In this document: piece by piece, positions 1 to 10,871 of the stretch | How the letters are laid out: each line of letters begins with the position of its first letter | Numbering within the stretch: position 1 is the first letter of the stretch | NCBI GenBank assembly: GCA_023525975.1 | Contig: CM042046.1 | Location: 40,021,501-40,085,500, forward strand | DNA from: Smallanthus sonchifolius | Lineage: Eukaryota > Streptophyta > Magnoliopsida > Asterales > Asteraceae | Reading direction: 5' to 3' | DNA length: 64,000 nucleotides | Made by a program: the position numbers and the translations under genes | Notes under the pieces: model-generated | Seen by the model: the letters and a program-made list of their open reading frames with translations, nothing else | Database searches by the model: none | Told to the model about the DNA's origin: nothing

Positions 1-1653
1 TACGAGTTCTCGCGAGTTTTCAAATATTTGTAAGTTCTCATTTGAACCTAACCCTATGTATGTATGCTATTTTTAAAAAAAAATAATAAAAGTATTATGT
101 ATTTCTTTTTTTAAAAATTATATTAATATGTATATAAAATAAAGATAGGATTGTAATATTTTGATATGATATGGTACTTTTATGATGAAATATATTAATA
201 CAAGTTACATAAATTATTTTACAGTTTAAATTAAATATTGCTTGTTTTCTTAACCAACTAATATAAAGTTAGTAGAAGTAATAATATATTTGTCTACATT
301 ATAAGATAATTTATCATTTATTATTTTATAAATTTTTGGACAGGTAAAAGTTTTTATATATATAAATTTGTATGAATTATGTTTAGTGCATACCTGTATT
401 TCAAAGTTTTATATATATAAATGTACAATAAGATTCAACCATGTTTTTTCTATTCTATGCATAGAGGTTGATATTGATAAATTGTATAAAATTTTTGGGA
501 TCGGTTTAAATACAGATATTCAGCACAATGTATGTGCCTTTAGATGGTATATTGAAGTCCAAATATACCTCCATCTAGATGACAAAGCACATGTTTCGTT
601 TGCGCTTTAAGACATGTATGCATTAACGTCTTTCTTAAGTTTACAATGATTCTCCAAGAAATCTGGATGTTTAGTTTTATTAACATTAGATCCCTTTGTT
701 TGATTAATTGAAGTGTTTTCACCGTTTATTCGCCTTGGAGCCAAACGGGAGAGAAGGTGAAACGAGAAACACCTTGGATTTCTTCTTTGTTTTCACATCC
801 ATACGAGTAGTGTCTCTTTTCCTTTTTACATTTCTTTTGTCGGATAACAGTTGTAATCCAACTCACCAGACTGTAGATCTTGTTGTTGCTACAGTCAGCG
901 AATACCATGGATCAAATAAATTTAAGCTTATCAAAATAGTACCTCGAGCAAGTGACATGTAACAATGCGTTTGTCAACTTCACGAGCTAAGAAAAGGAGG
1001 GAAGCACAATTCGTTCGGCCTTTGGTTTCATATATACCTTCAATTGATATTAAAATCGTATTTTAATTTTGTATTATTTGATAAATCACAAATGATAACC
1101 AATTACTACTATTTTAATGTATGGAGAAACATTTGGATCCAATGAGGTATTTTATTATTAAGAAAACAACACTATGTTTACTAAATATGAATTACCTTGT
1201 GCTCCTCATCTCATGCACAAGTGAAATCCGCCATCTTGAAGTTGTTTACTATTTTCCCATGGTCAAGATGGCATGAGGATACAACAAAACACTACATTTC
1301 TACAAAAACTTGTCTATTTACAATACTCATATAGTGTTTCTCCTTACTTTTTCATAACAATATCAAACATTGTAGCCATAATCATCTATGTTTTTGTCTT
1401 CAATTTCATGAGGATATAACAAAACATCGAGTTCCTAGATAGAAGGTGAATCTAGAAACGAGAGATTTTTCGAGGTAGAATTCAAAGAGGCCCCGCATCA
1501 AAGAGGGCTAAGATTCATTCATTTTTTTCTAGTCTATGTGTAGAGGCTGACATAGACATTAGTGTCACACCCTCAAATTCCACCTGCGGAGTTTTACCGT
1601 GAGGCGTGTGACACACAAGGATCATCGTCGTTAGTTACGTTGAATGACTCTAA
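1..1653. repeat. Segmental duplication, copy A (1.65 kb)
   Basis: This block matches 2993-6034 almost base for base once the 1389 bp occupied by the later LTR insertion is removed; both copies are then 1653 bp. It begins in the right end of a hairpin MITE truncated by the window edge and runs through AT-rich non-coding sequence. It ends in about 90 bp of a Tekay-like LTR terminus. Short ORFs here recur in copy B with the same changes and show no recognisable domain, so I do not call them genes. After 1653 the sequence switches to a carrier-gene fragment, whereas copy B continues into more LTR. Confidence 0.85.
1563..1653 (-). repeat. Terminal piece of a Tekay-like LTR
   Basis: The segment starting TGTCACACCCTCAAATTCCA matches 5946 onward and 8102 onward, and in reverse complement it matches the end of the 2.7-kb solo LTR near 59550-59583. 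It is the last ~90 bp of an LTR read on the minus strand. It stops abruptly at the junction with the carrier-gene fragment. Confidence 0.7.
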
Positions 1654-2162
1654 CGCGGTAATTAATACGATTCTAGAAGGAATTGCTCCTGTGATGACAG
1701 GACCAAAACGTCTGTATAAACCTCGTACGCCTTCTGTTTTCAGTAATCCTCGTATAACAGCGTATGCATTCTTCTCCACAGAATCTTTTGTTGCAACCTG
1801 CATTCTGGTGTTTGCAACAGATATAGGATACAATCCAACCGTAAGCACGCTGAATATCCCAACTCGTACCACATAGAACTTAGTTTTATCAATCCTGCAT
1901 AACAATATATGAACAATCAATGTAAACTAGTTAATCTTTAAGAAGTCAATATTCCTACACATTTCAAATTGCCCGATATATTAAAAAAACAACCAAGAAA
2001 TGAAAATTGAGTTTGAGAAAATTGGTTAGAAATTTCTGACACAAATTTCGGTAGCAAACCCACCCATTTTTCTAGTAGTGAAAGGGAACGAGGGATTGCA
2101 TACTTGTCCCAACTAATTTCGGTTTGAGCGAAAGATCCTGCACCTGAACGAGCAGTCTCCAT
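1654..2162 (-). pseudogene. Mitochondrial solute carrier (SLC25) fragment, first two exons
   Basis: Exon 1 (2162-2104) gives a short N-terminus ending EISWDK. A GT..AG intron (2103-1895) follows, then exon 2 (1894-1654) with IDKTKFYVV, LYPISV and TRMQVA, which matches the start of the plant mitochondrial carrier subfamily typified by Arabidopsis At1g72820. The two exons join in frame. Full-length members have roughly 330-350 residues and six membrane helices; only about the first 100 are here. The first carrier signature is damaged: the usual Lys after YPxSVV is Asn, and the GLYRGFG block reads GLYRRFG. The reading frame runs straight into repeat DNA at 1653, so the gene was cut there. I infer a dead fragment moved or exposed by the duplication breakpoint. 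Confidence 0.8.
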
Positions 2163-2275
2163 GCCCCGGTCAAATCCTGAAAGATTAATTAATCCAATAA
2201 GTATTTATGAGTTCTCATTTGAACTTAACTCTATGTATGTAGGGAATGGATCATTTGAGAACTACTATATATTTT

Positions 2276-2607
2276 GAGAACTTGCGAGAACTCATCAAAA
2301 AACCAATCAAAACCATTTTTTTTTGTTTTTACTAACTTTATTATTAAAATACAACATAAAAAGGTGAATTTATATATGAAAATTTACATGTATTCATATA
2401 TTAAAAAAATATACACATCTGTAACTTTACCACTTACACGTGTGTGAGTGTTTACCATTAACACATGTGTATTATTGTTTTTAAAAATAATGTAGAGAGA
2501 AGAGATAACTAATGGGAGAGATAAATTATTTTTTATGTTGTATTTTAATAATAAAAGTAGTGAACAAAAAAATGATTTTAATTGGTTTTTTGACGAGTGC
2601 TCAAGTA
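2276..2607. mobile_element. Hairpin MITE, copy 1
   Basis: The left end reads GAGAACTTGCGAGAACTCAT, then CAAAAAACCAATCAAAACC; the right end is its approximate reverse complement (TTGGTTTTTTGACGAGTGCTC). Inverted arms extend inward for about 80 bp, including matching TTATTATTAAAATACAACATAAAAA stretches in shortened form. There is no coding capacity. It forms a ~400-bp tandem unit with the next copy because the flanking linker is repeated too. The superfamily is not determined. Confidence 0.65.
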
Positions 2608-2677
2608 TTTTTAAGTTCTCATTTGAACCTAACTCTATGTATGCATGGAATGAATCATTTGAGAACTCCTATATATT

Positions 2678-3006
2678 TTGAGAACTCGTCAAAAAATCAA
2701 TCAAAACCATTTTTTTTATTTTTACTTCTTTTATTATTAAAATATAACATAAAAAAGTGAATTTATATATGTAAATTTACATGTATTCATATATTAAAAA
2801 AATATACACATCTATAACTTTTCCACTTACACATTTGTAAGTGTTTACCATTAACACATGTGTATAATTTTTTTTAAGAATAATTTAGAGAGAAGAGATA
2901 ATTAATTGGAGAGATAAATTATTTTTTATGTTGTATTTTAATAATAAAAGTAGTGAACAAAAAAAATGGTTTTAATTGGCTTTTTAACGAGTTCTCGCGA
3001 GTTTTC
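2678..3006. mobile_element. Hairpin MITE, copy 2
   Basis: Same family and orientation as the element just upstream: left end TTGAGAACTCGTCAAAAAATC, right end TTTTTAACGAGTTCTCGCGAG, with long imperfect inverted arms. The linker between the two (AAGTTCTCATTTGAACCTAA and following) repeats before each copy, so the array looks like tandem duplication of MITE plus linker. Its right end overlaps the start of segmental copy B. Confidence 0.65.
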
Positions 3007-3464
3007 AAGTATTTGTAAGTTCTCATTTGAACCTAACCCTATGTATGTATGCTATTTTTTAAAATAAATAATAAAAATATTATGTATTTCTTTTTAAAAA
3101 AATTATATTAAGATGTCTTTAAAATAAAGATAGGTGATAGAATCTAAAATTCTGATTAGATTAAAACAAGAACAAAGGATAGTCGGCCCGATTCGGGATG
3201 GGCTATTATCCAATTACTGGGTATAGATACCCTAATTTAGATAAACAAAAACATAGACAAAAAACACAAATGCAGAAAACACAATACTTAAACCTAAAAT
3301 TGGTGGGAACGGTTACTTCCTATTTTCCCCCCACTCCCCACATTTTCAAAAACTTTCCCTCCCTTCACTTTCCCTCGACTTCGTTTCCCCCCATCCAGTA
3401 ATAACCGGGCCAGCTCTGCCCCGACCCAATGGGTCTGCCCTGACCCAGATCTGGGTTCGTATCA

Positions 3465-3940
3465 ATACATCCTAGCCGGAGATACGACTTGTCCTCAAGT
3501 CGAGATAAAGCGGTTCGAGTGAAACCTTGTTGACCGGTGTCAAAAACCCAGCATTGTGCCATCACTGATTGATGTGTCGGGTGACTGTTATAGCACGTTG
3601 TAACTGTTACAACCCAGCATGGTGGAGGCTGGTCAGCATGATTCTTAACTTCTTGTGGGTCCACAAAATCGGTCATCGGAAGACGCCCACCTTTTACTGG
3701 CCATTTTAAGTAGCCTACAGCCTTTTGTGTCTCTATAGCTTCTTCAATCGATGAATATGTTGGTGTAGTAAAGGCAGAGCGCTGATTGGTTTGTTGTTTG
3801 ACAGAGCCTGCTAAAGGAGGCACAGAATGGTCTAGTAACCGATCCAGTTTTGGTGTTATTGTTGGTGCTTGGTTGCTCGTTGGTTTCGGAACAACATGAG
3901 AACAAAGGGTGGAGTTTACAATCGTCTGGGTGGTAGACAA
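3465..3940 (-). pseudogene. Polyprotein C-terminal remnant inside the small LTR element
   Basis: The minus-strand frame ends with SRLEDKSYLRLGCIDTNP just before the 3' LTR. This resembles the LEDK-containing tail that follows integrase in many plant gypsy polyproteins. The upstream part is Pro/Thr rich (KPTSNQAPTITPKLDRL) and I do not recognise it. No protease, reverse transcriptase or integrase motif is present, so it cannot encode an active enzyme. It sits next to the gag fragment, confirming a large internal deletion. Confidence 0.5.
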
Positions 3941-3988
3941 AACAGGCTCAGCATTAGAGCTTTCATTCGAGCTCCTTCACGAATAAGA

Positions 3989-4165
3989 TTATGTGTGATT
4001 GTTGCTGCTGATGGATGTTCCAAACATCAAGGTCTTGAGTGTTGCAACATCACCTCTCAATTGCGACACTATGGCGTCGAGCTTTGCAGCAATGTCAACC
4101 AGTTGAGCAGCGACTGAACCAGATGGGGTGCTCCCTTCTCCTGCACTATTCCGGGTATGAACCAT
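3989..4165 (-). pseudogene. Gag N-terminal fragment
   Basis: From the ATG at 4165 the minus strand reads MVHTRNSAGEGS, then AAQLVDIAAKLDAIVSQL. This kind of start, with MVxTR followed by a short amphipathic helix, is common for gag of plant gypsy elements. The frame stops after about 58 residues, before any capsid core or zinc knuckle. The ATG lies 11 bp beyond the primer binding site, an unusually short leader. Confidence 0.55.
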
Positions 4166-5945
4166 CTCGGAATTTCCCGGCAATGGAACCAATTGATAGA
4201 ATCTAAAATTCTGATTGGATTAAGACAAGAACAAAGGATAGTCGGCCCGATTCAAGATGGGCTATTCTCCAATTACTAGGTATAGATACATTAATTTAGA
4301 TAAACAAAAACATAGACAAAAAACATAAATACAGAAAACACAATACTTAAACCTAAAATTGGTGGGAACGGTTACTTCCTATTTTCCCCCCACTCCCCAC
4401 ATTTTCAAAAACTTTCCCTCCACTTCGTTTCCCCCCATCCAGTAATAACCGGGCCTGCTCTGCCCCGACCCAATGGGTCTGCCCTGACCCATCTTGACCC
4501 AAATCTGGGTTCGTATCAATAGGATTATAATATTTTGATATGATATGGTACTTTTATGATGAAATATATTAATAAAGGTTACATAAATTATTTTACATTT
4601 TAAATTAAATATTGCTTGTTTTCTTAACCAACTAATATAAAGTTAGTATAAGTAATAATATATTTGTCTACCTTATTAGATAATTTATCATTTATTATTT
4701 TATAAGTTTTTGGACAGGTAAAAGTTTTATATATAAATTTTGTATGAATTATGTTTAGTGCATACCTGTATTTCAAAGTTTTATATATATATAAATGTAC
4801 AATAAGGTTCAACCATGTTTTTTCTAGTCTATGCATAGAGGTTGATATTGATAAATTGTATAAAATTTTTGGGATCGGTTTAAATACAGATATTCAGCAC
4901 AATGTATGTGCCTTTAGATGGTATATTGAAGTCCAAATATACCTCCATCTAGATGACAAAGCACATGTTTCGTTTGCGCTTTAAGACATGTATGCATTAA
5001 CGTCTTTCTTAAGTTTACAATGATTCTCCAAGAAATCTGGATGTTTAGTTTTATTAACATTAGATCCCTTTGTTTGATTAATTGAAGTGTTTTCACCGTT
5101 TATTCGCCTTGGAGTCAAACGGGAGAGAAGGTGAAACGAGAAACACCTTGGATTTCTTCTTTGTTTTCACATCCATACGAGTAGTGTCTCTTTTCCTTTT
5201 TACATTTCTTTTGCCGGATAACAGTTGTAATCCAACTCACCAGACTGTAGATCTTGTTGTTGCTACAGTCAGCGGATACCATGGATCAAATAGATTTAAG
5301 CTTATCAAAATAGTACCTTGAGCAAGTGACATGTAACAATGCGTTTGTCAACTTCACGAGCTAAGAAAAGGAGGGAAGCACAATTCGTTTGGCCTTTGGT
5401 TTCATATATACCTTCAATTGATATTAAAATCGTATTTTAATTTTGTATTATTTGATAAATCACAAATGATAACCGATTACTACTATTTTAATGTATGGAG
5501 AAACATTTGGATCCAATGAGGTATTTTATTATTAAGAAAACAACACTATGTTTACTAAATATGAATTACCTTGTGCTCCTCATCTCATGCACAAGTGAAA
5601 TCCGCCATCTTGCCATCTTGAAGTTGTTTACTATTTTCCCATGGTCAAGATGGCATGAGGATACAACAAAACACTGCATTTCTACAAAAAACTTGTCTAT
5701 TTACAATACTCATATAGTGTTTCTCCTTACTTTTTCATAACAATATCAAACATTGTAGCAATAATCGTCTATGTTTTTGTCTTCAATTTCATGAAGATAT
5801 ACAAAAACATCGAGTTCCTAGATAGAAGGTGAATCTAGAAACGTGAGATTATTCGAGGTTGAATTCAAAGAGGCCCCGCATCAAAGAGGGCTAAGATTCA
5901 TTCATTTTTTTCTAGTCTATGTGTAGAGGCTGACATAGACATTAG

Positions 5946-6510
5946 TGTCACACCCTCAAATTCCACCTACGAAGTTTTACCGCGAGGCATGTGACACACG
6001 AGGATCATCGTCGTATGTTACGTTGAATTGCTCTATATGAGTTTTAAAAATACCATTAAATATTGAAATAAATGCTGAAGCGTAAACGTTAATATTAAAT
6101 CCAAAGTAATTATACGCTACAAAGCGTCAATTAATGTAAATAATAAATAATAAAACATTAATAATTTATTGGTAAAACCAATGCGACTCCATGATGCATT
6201 CTAGTCAGAATGCGACTTCGAGAAGTGAAACTAGTTTATGGATATGAGTTACTGGAAGAAGAAAAGTAGGCGTTCTTCCAACTGAGTCAGAATAGGGTTC
6301 GAGTAGGCAATGAGCAAGGCGTTCTCAACTTTGTGGTCAATCTATCTTCAGCAGAATATCGACCAAAGACGTGAGCTCATGGCTCGGGAAAGTGATGACA
6401 TCTACGTGTCAATGTTTTTCTGCAATAATACGTGCAACGGTGTGCCTCCATATGGTGTACCTCACGCGAAGTCCATGGGTTCGGGCTTGAAGTAGAGTAA
6501 AGCTAGTGAG
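5946..6510 (-). repeat. Truncated Tekay-like LTR terminus
   Basis: From TGTCACACCCTCAAATTCCA to about 6230 this matches 8102-8390, so it is the end of an LTR read on the minus strand. From about 6235 to 6510 the similarity to 8102 onward is lost. A 61-codon plus-strand ORF at 6310 (MSKAFSTLWSIYLQQNID) shows no family I can name. The block ends at the target duplication of a solo LTR. Confidence 0.55.
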
Positions 6511-7587
6511 TGATGTAGGGTCAAATATCCCGTGTTTAAGAGTCGGTTTTGTATAGTTTTATGAGTTTTACTTTGTACTTCGAGTCGGTTTTACGTTGGT
6601 ATTTGTATTTGTGTCTATGACAGGTATTGATTGCTAAATGAGCGGATAACGAAGCATAAATGAGAAGGCATGAAAGTACAAGGGGTAAAAGAGTCAAAAA
6701 GTCAATTTCGTGGAAAAGTGAGTCTTTGCGGTACGCGAAGACCGGGGATGAACTTTCAAGGTACGCGAGAAACCAAAAACCAAGCCCGACTAAATTGTTC
6801 TTCGCGCCACGCGAAGATTTGACCAAGGACTTTCGCGGTATGCGAGGGCCTGCCGAAACAACAAAAAGCCCTAATTTCTCATTAAACCCAAATCAAACCC
6901 TATTTTGTAGATAATCTTTCATTCAGACGAAATCAGAACTACTAGGGGCGATTTTCAGAGGCAGAGGTTATACCAGATCATCTACTGAAGCTATGATCGT
7001 GTGTCTGACAAGCATGCGTGGCTAAGCTGCGTGTGGCTTCCTCACGGCGGATGGTTCGTTTAGGTTTTTATGTTTGATTCTGTTTGTTCATGTTTGGATC
7101 TTGTTAGTTTTTGACACAAACTTGATAGATTGATGTATTAGTTGAATTGAACAGATTATATTTATGCTTTGAGTTTTCTGCTTTACAATGTGTGTTGACA
7201 AAACCTAGTAGCAGGGTTGGGTAACTAAATTGGGTAACTTGGTATTTATAAATTGGGTAGTTGAATTGTACTCGTTTGTGACGAAACTAGTCGTATAGGT
7301 TTTCTGACAAAGAATCTGTCTTCAATTATTGTTTCAACTGATTTTCCAACACTATGTCTATTTGGTGTCCATTGAATAACTGAGTTTTACATAAGCCTAG
7401 AACCTGAAGTTTGGGGGAAGTTGCATCTTTATTTGATATGTGTTTTAGCTATAATTTACTAATCTAAGCAATTTAACTTTCCACTGATTCCCTGTGGATT
7501 CGACAACCCTACTTTCTTGTCTACAGTCCAAGGTAGATAAGTAGTAGTTTTTATAAATGTTTTTGAGTGACCTTGACATATCGATCA
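6511..7587 (+). mobile_element. Solo LTR, ~1.1-kb family, copy 1
   Basis: Begins TGATGTAGGGTCAAATATCC, ends TTGACATATCGATCA (TG..CA), flanked by GTGAG and GTAAG (4 of 5 identical). Two other copies (10872-12021 and 13127-14201) share the start, a CpG-rich zone with several near-palindromic TTCGCGGTACGCGAAG boxes, and a late segment close to CCCTGTGGATTCGACA. That late segment resembles the U5 region of Athila/Tat-type gypsy LTRs. No internal region or second LTR adjoins it. It interrupts the Tekay-like remains on both sides. Confidence 0.7.
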
Positions 7588-8101
7588 GTAAGGTCAAGGT
7601 ATTGTTGCTAGTGGGTATAGGAGGGACTCGCTTCTGACGAACCCAACTCCCAAAGAGATATGTGACAGTGCTGGGTGTCGCTCCTAACACGGACCTTAGA
7701 AGGCCCACCATACTTGACGGTGTCATTGATAGGCTCAAGCCGGTATCATCTTCGACTCTGGTGGTGTGGAAAGGGGTGCAGATGATGGTGGTGTGAGAGA
7801 CTCCTATGAAGGCTCCGTCTTGCTGCCCTCGGACGGGAGTGGATGTTGTTTTGGCGATTCCACGGATGTCGCCACTAGGCATGATGGTGCAATGATAATG
7901 ACGTGTTCCCCGTAAGCAGAGGGTGATGTGGATGATGTCAACATGCCCGCAATGCAATGTATGTATGGATGCTATGTGTGTATGTGTATCATGTATGAGT
8001 TTTGTGTTGGTGTAGGACTAATACAATGTTTAAGGCTATAGGCTAAGTCTACTGTCTAATGCAAACCTAGTTCACTATAACCGCGGGCTCTGATTCCAAT
8101 C
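7588..8101 (-). mobile_element. Leader and upstream-ORF remnant of a Tekay-like gypsy element
   Basis: At 8099-8086 on the minus strand lies TTGGAATCAGAGCC, a near-perfect initiator-tRNA-Met primer binding site, 2 bases inside the LTR that starts at 8102. The sequence beyond (TATAGTGAACTAGGTTTGC) parallels the leader of the intact gypsy element at 33263 onward. A minus-strand frame here (CGHVDIIHITL) may correspond to the start of that element's extra ORF (CHVDILVTSL). Gag and pol are missing; the remnant is cut by the solo LTR at 7587. Confidence 0.6.
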
Positions 8102-10363
8102 TGTCACACCCTCAAATTCCACCAACAGAGTTTTACCGCGAGGCGTGTGACACACCAGGATCATCGTCGTTAGTTATGTTGAATGACTCTATATGAGTTT
8201 TAAAAATACCATTAAATATTGAAATAAATGCGAAAACGTAAACTTTAATATTAAATCCAAAGTAATTACATGCAACAAAGTATCAATTAATGTAAATGAT
8301 AAATAAAAAAACATTAATCATTTATTGATTAAACCAATGTGACTCCATGATGCATCCTAGTCCTGATGTGTACCATAGTGACGTGAGAAAACATGCTTAA
8401 AGTGTCAACACAATGTTGGTGAGTTCACAAGTTTGTAAGTAAATAAACTGTTTGAGTGTTTGCAGCATCCACATACATAAGTCACACCTAAGTACAAGTT
8501 ACTCTAAGCGTTCGCAACCGAAGTTGACTGTTTGTGTTTGAATGCCTTCCGCCATTGCTAACATCAACAATGTCAAATGTTTAGGACAATTTACACTTGT
8601 TCAACCTCTAATCGAGCTAGCACGACTAACCCGGGTGGGGGTTTGTTAAACCCAGTAGTACTACTCAAATTTCCTCGCTATATACCTTATACTAACGGTT
8701 CGAGAATGTAAGGACTTAGTATGTTATGTTTGCGCTTAAGTAAACAAGTGGTAATGAAATATTATGTGATCCGTGTTTGTTTGTGTGCATGTTTCTCCCC
8801 AACAGGAAAACAAGTAAAAGGGTCCGTGAAACTCACCTTAGAGCGCATGCTAGACTGCAAGTGTTGTACAAGTGGCCCGCTAAAGGCTACCAATCATGTA
8901 TAAGTCTATAAGTGTGTGTTCGCGTTGGTTCATAAAACCCGTTGTATCCAAAAAAATCCAAATTGTTTATAAGTTTTGAAAAGATTAACATGTTTGACTA
9001 GTTTGCCCAAGTTTGACTTTTGTTGACCAAGTTGACCCGACGACCCGTTGGTGACTCGTATAGTGACTTAGTGTTTGATTAGTATACTAATACACATAAT
9101 GTACAAGTAGTTCATGTTTCACGATACATACATGATTCGCAAACTTCCTAACATGGAAAGCTATGAACATTCAATGTATTTGTATCAACAAAGTTACTAT
9201 CATTAGTAATGTATGAACATGGGGTTTCTATAATACGTTTGCATGATTCTAATATGTTTATGTAACCATACTAATGTACAATAGACCATTACATCATGTA
9301 ATACAAGTCTAGGAAATCAAGTCCCAAACCCTAAAAGTTTCCACTTTTAGTAAGTCATGATCAAACTACTTGATTTCTACAAAATAATACTTTGGCATGC
9401 TTTAATGCATTCATATTAACATACTAGTATCATCCTACAACATCATGCACGTGTACAACTCATGTATAAACCAAATCCTTTCAACAAAGTTTCCTCTTTA
9501 GGAAAACCTATGATTTCTAGCTTTGTTAACGAGATTCAATGCATCACAACAATTTCATACGAGCTAACTAACATAATTACAATAATAAACATCATCAATT
9601 TCATCTAACATGAATTTCTACAACTTCACATAATCAAAAAGTTTTCTTTAGGCATGTTATGGATCATACACATTTAGGGTTTCATCATAAACAATATAAC
9701 CATCACATAGATATAATAACATCAAATAAATAATTAGTCGCAATCATTTTTACAACATTTCATGTTTGGATGAACTAGGGTTTCATTCTAAACCATGGGA
9801 TCATAAAGTAACGAAATTTGATAAAATAACTTACATAAGAGTGTTAGCAATGCTTAGGATAGCCCAAATACAAGTTCAATTGCAAGAATGAAGATCAAAG
9901 GGATGGTGTTTTTGGTTTTGGCTCAAGAGGGTGGGGAGGGGTTTGGGTTTGCGATTTCTTGAGAGAAAAAGGAGATTAGAGGTTTTTTTTATCAAATTTT
10001 ATATAAATGTATGCATTTAATCATAGGTAATGATTATCTTAATTTTATTAATTAGTGTCATAAAGACTAGAAGTAAGTTAAGAATATGAAGAGGTTTTTA
10101 TAAAACCTTAACTATTATTTTTATAAACTTCTAACATTTATAAAAATAACAAATATGATTAATTTCCAACAACATGTGCGTTTTCACGAAGATTCACATA
10201 ATTCACATAAAAGTCACATAACATGTAAATTCACATAATTTACATTAATATAATTGCTCACAATTATTTTTATTAGTTCACCAACGTTCCGGGTTAGACT
10301 CGTGTGTGATCCGGTAATTCTCGGAGTTACCGTTGCGTGAGTGTTTGTGCAATAATTGACACA
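8102..10363 (-). mobile_element. 5' LTR of a minus-strand Tekay-like gypsy element
   Basis: On the plus strand it opens TGTCACACCCTCAAATTCCA and appears to close at TAATTGACACA, so on the minus strand it runs TGTGTCAATT..GGGTGTGACA. The primer binding site beside 8102 fixes that end. The other end is inferred from the CA dinucleotide and from the 2.6-2.7-kb size of related LTRs in this window. No target duplication could be matched. It holds no coding sequence; the 60-codon ORF at 8721 looks fortuitous. Confidence 0.55.
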
Positions 10364-10489
10364 TTTAATTAATCCTAATTAAATATAATGCATGAATGAC
10401 TAACTGAGATAAAAGAGTTTGCATAAACAAGTGCTTGAGATAATGGTGTTTGTGTTAACGTAGTTAAACTGAAAATGTCGGATGTCACA

Positions 10490-10871
10490 TTTAGTACATC
10501 ATTACTTGAGAAATTGATACATGTCTTTAAAGTCCAGATATACTCCCATCTATATGACAAAGCACCTATTGTGATTATGTGTTTAAAAACTGTCTTAATT
10601 AACGTCATCCTCAAGTTTATAATGATTCTCCAAGAACTCCAGTTGTTTAGTTTTATTAAGGGTGGAACATGTTTGATTGATTAAAGTATTTCCACTCGTT
10701 GTTTGTCACATAGTCAAACAAGAGAGAAGGTGAAACAACAAACACGTGGGATTTTCTTCTTTGTTTTCACAACCACACGAGTCGTGCCTCTTTTCGTTTT
10801 TTACATTTCTTTTTCATAGGATAATAGTTGTCATCCAACTCAGTAGGCTATGGATTTGGTTGTATGTATGG
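10490..10871. repeat. Diverged third copy of the duplicated repeat, left part
   Basis: Matches about 545-890 of copy A, sharing TACCTCCATCTAGATGACAA-like and GAGAGAAGGTGAAAC stretches, with many substitutions and small indels. It is split by the solo LTR at 10872 and resumes at 12022. It is clearly older than copies A and B. Confidence 0.65.

Larger units (their letters stand above)
3135..4518 (-). mobile_element. Small internally deleted gypsy-type LTR retrotransposon
   Basis: Two direct repeats, 3135-3464 (330 bp) and 4194-4518 (325 bp), both TG..CA, are flanked by a perfect 5-bp duplication ATAGG (3130-3134 and 4519-4523). The element reads on the minus strand. Two bases inside the right LTR is a primer-binding-site-like TGGTTCCATTGCCGGG (minus strand, 4191-4176), resembling the tRNA-Asp-type sites of plant gypsy elements. 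The interior of 729 bp keeps only the start of gag and the tail of the polyprotein; everything between is missing. It could only move with help from an autonomous relative. No canonical polypurine tract is obvious. Confidence 0.9.
2993..6034. repeat. Segmental duplication, copy B, interrupted by an LTR element
   Basis: Collinear with 1-1653, with scattered substitutions and small indels. It is split at 3130-4523 by an LTR element whose target duplication (ATAGG) is present once in copy A. The insertion is therefore younger than the duplication. The right end continues into LTR sequence shared with 8102 onward, where copy A instead jumps to a carrier gene. Confidence 0.85.

Noticed and set aside
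708..962. 84-codon ORF repeated at 5082-5321
   Set aside because: It recurs only because the whole 1.65-kb block is duplicated; the third, older copy at 10690 has no matching open frame, so it is not conserved as protein.
1562..1876. 104-codon plus-strand ORF
   Set aside because: It is the complementary strand of the SLC25 carrier exon plus an LTR end; the minus strand carries the recognisable protein words and splice sites.
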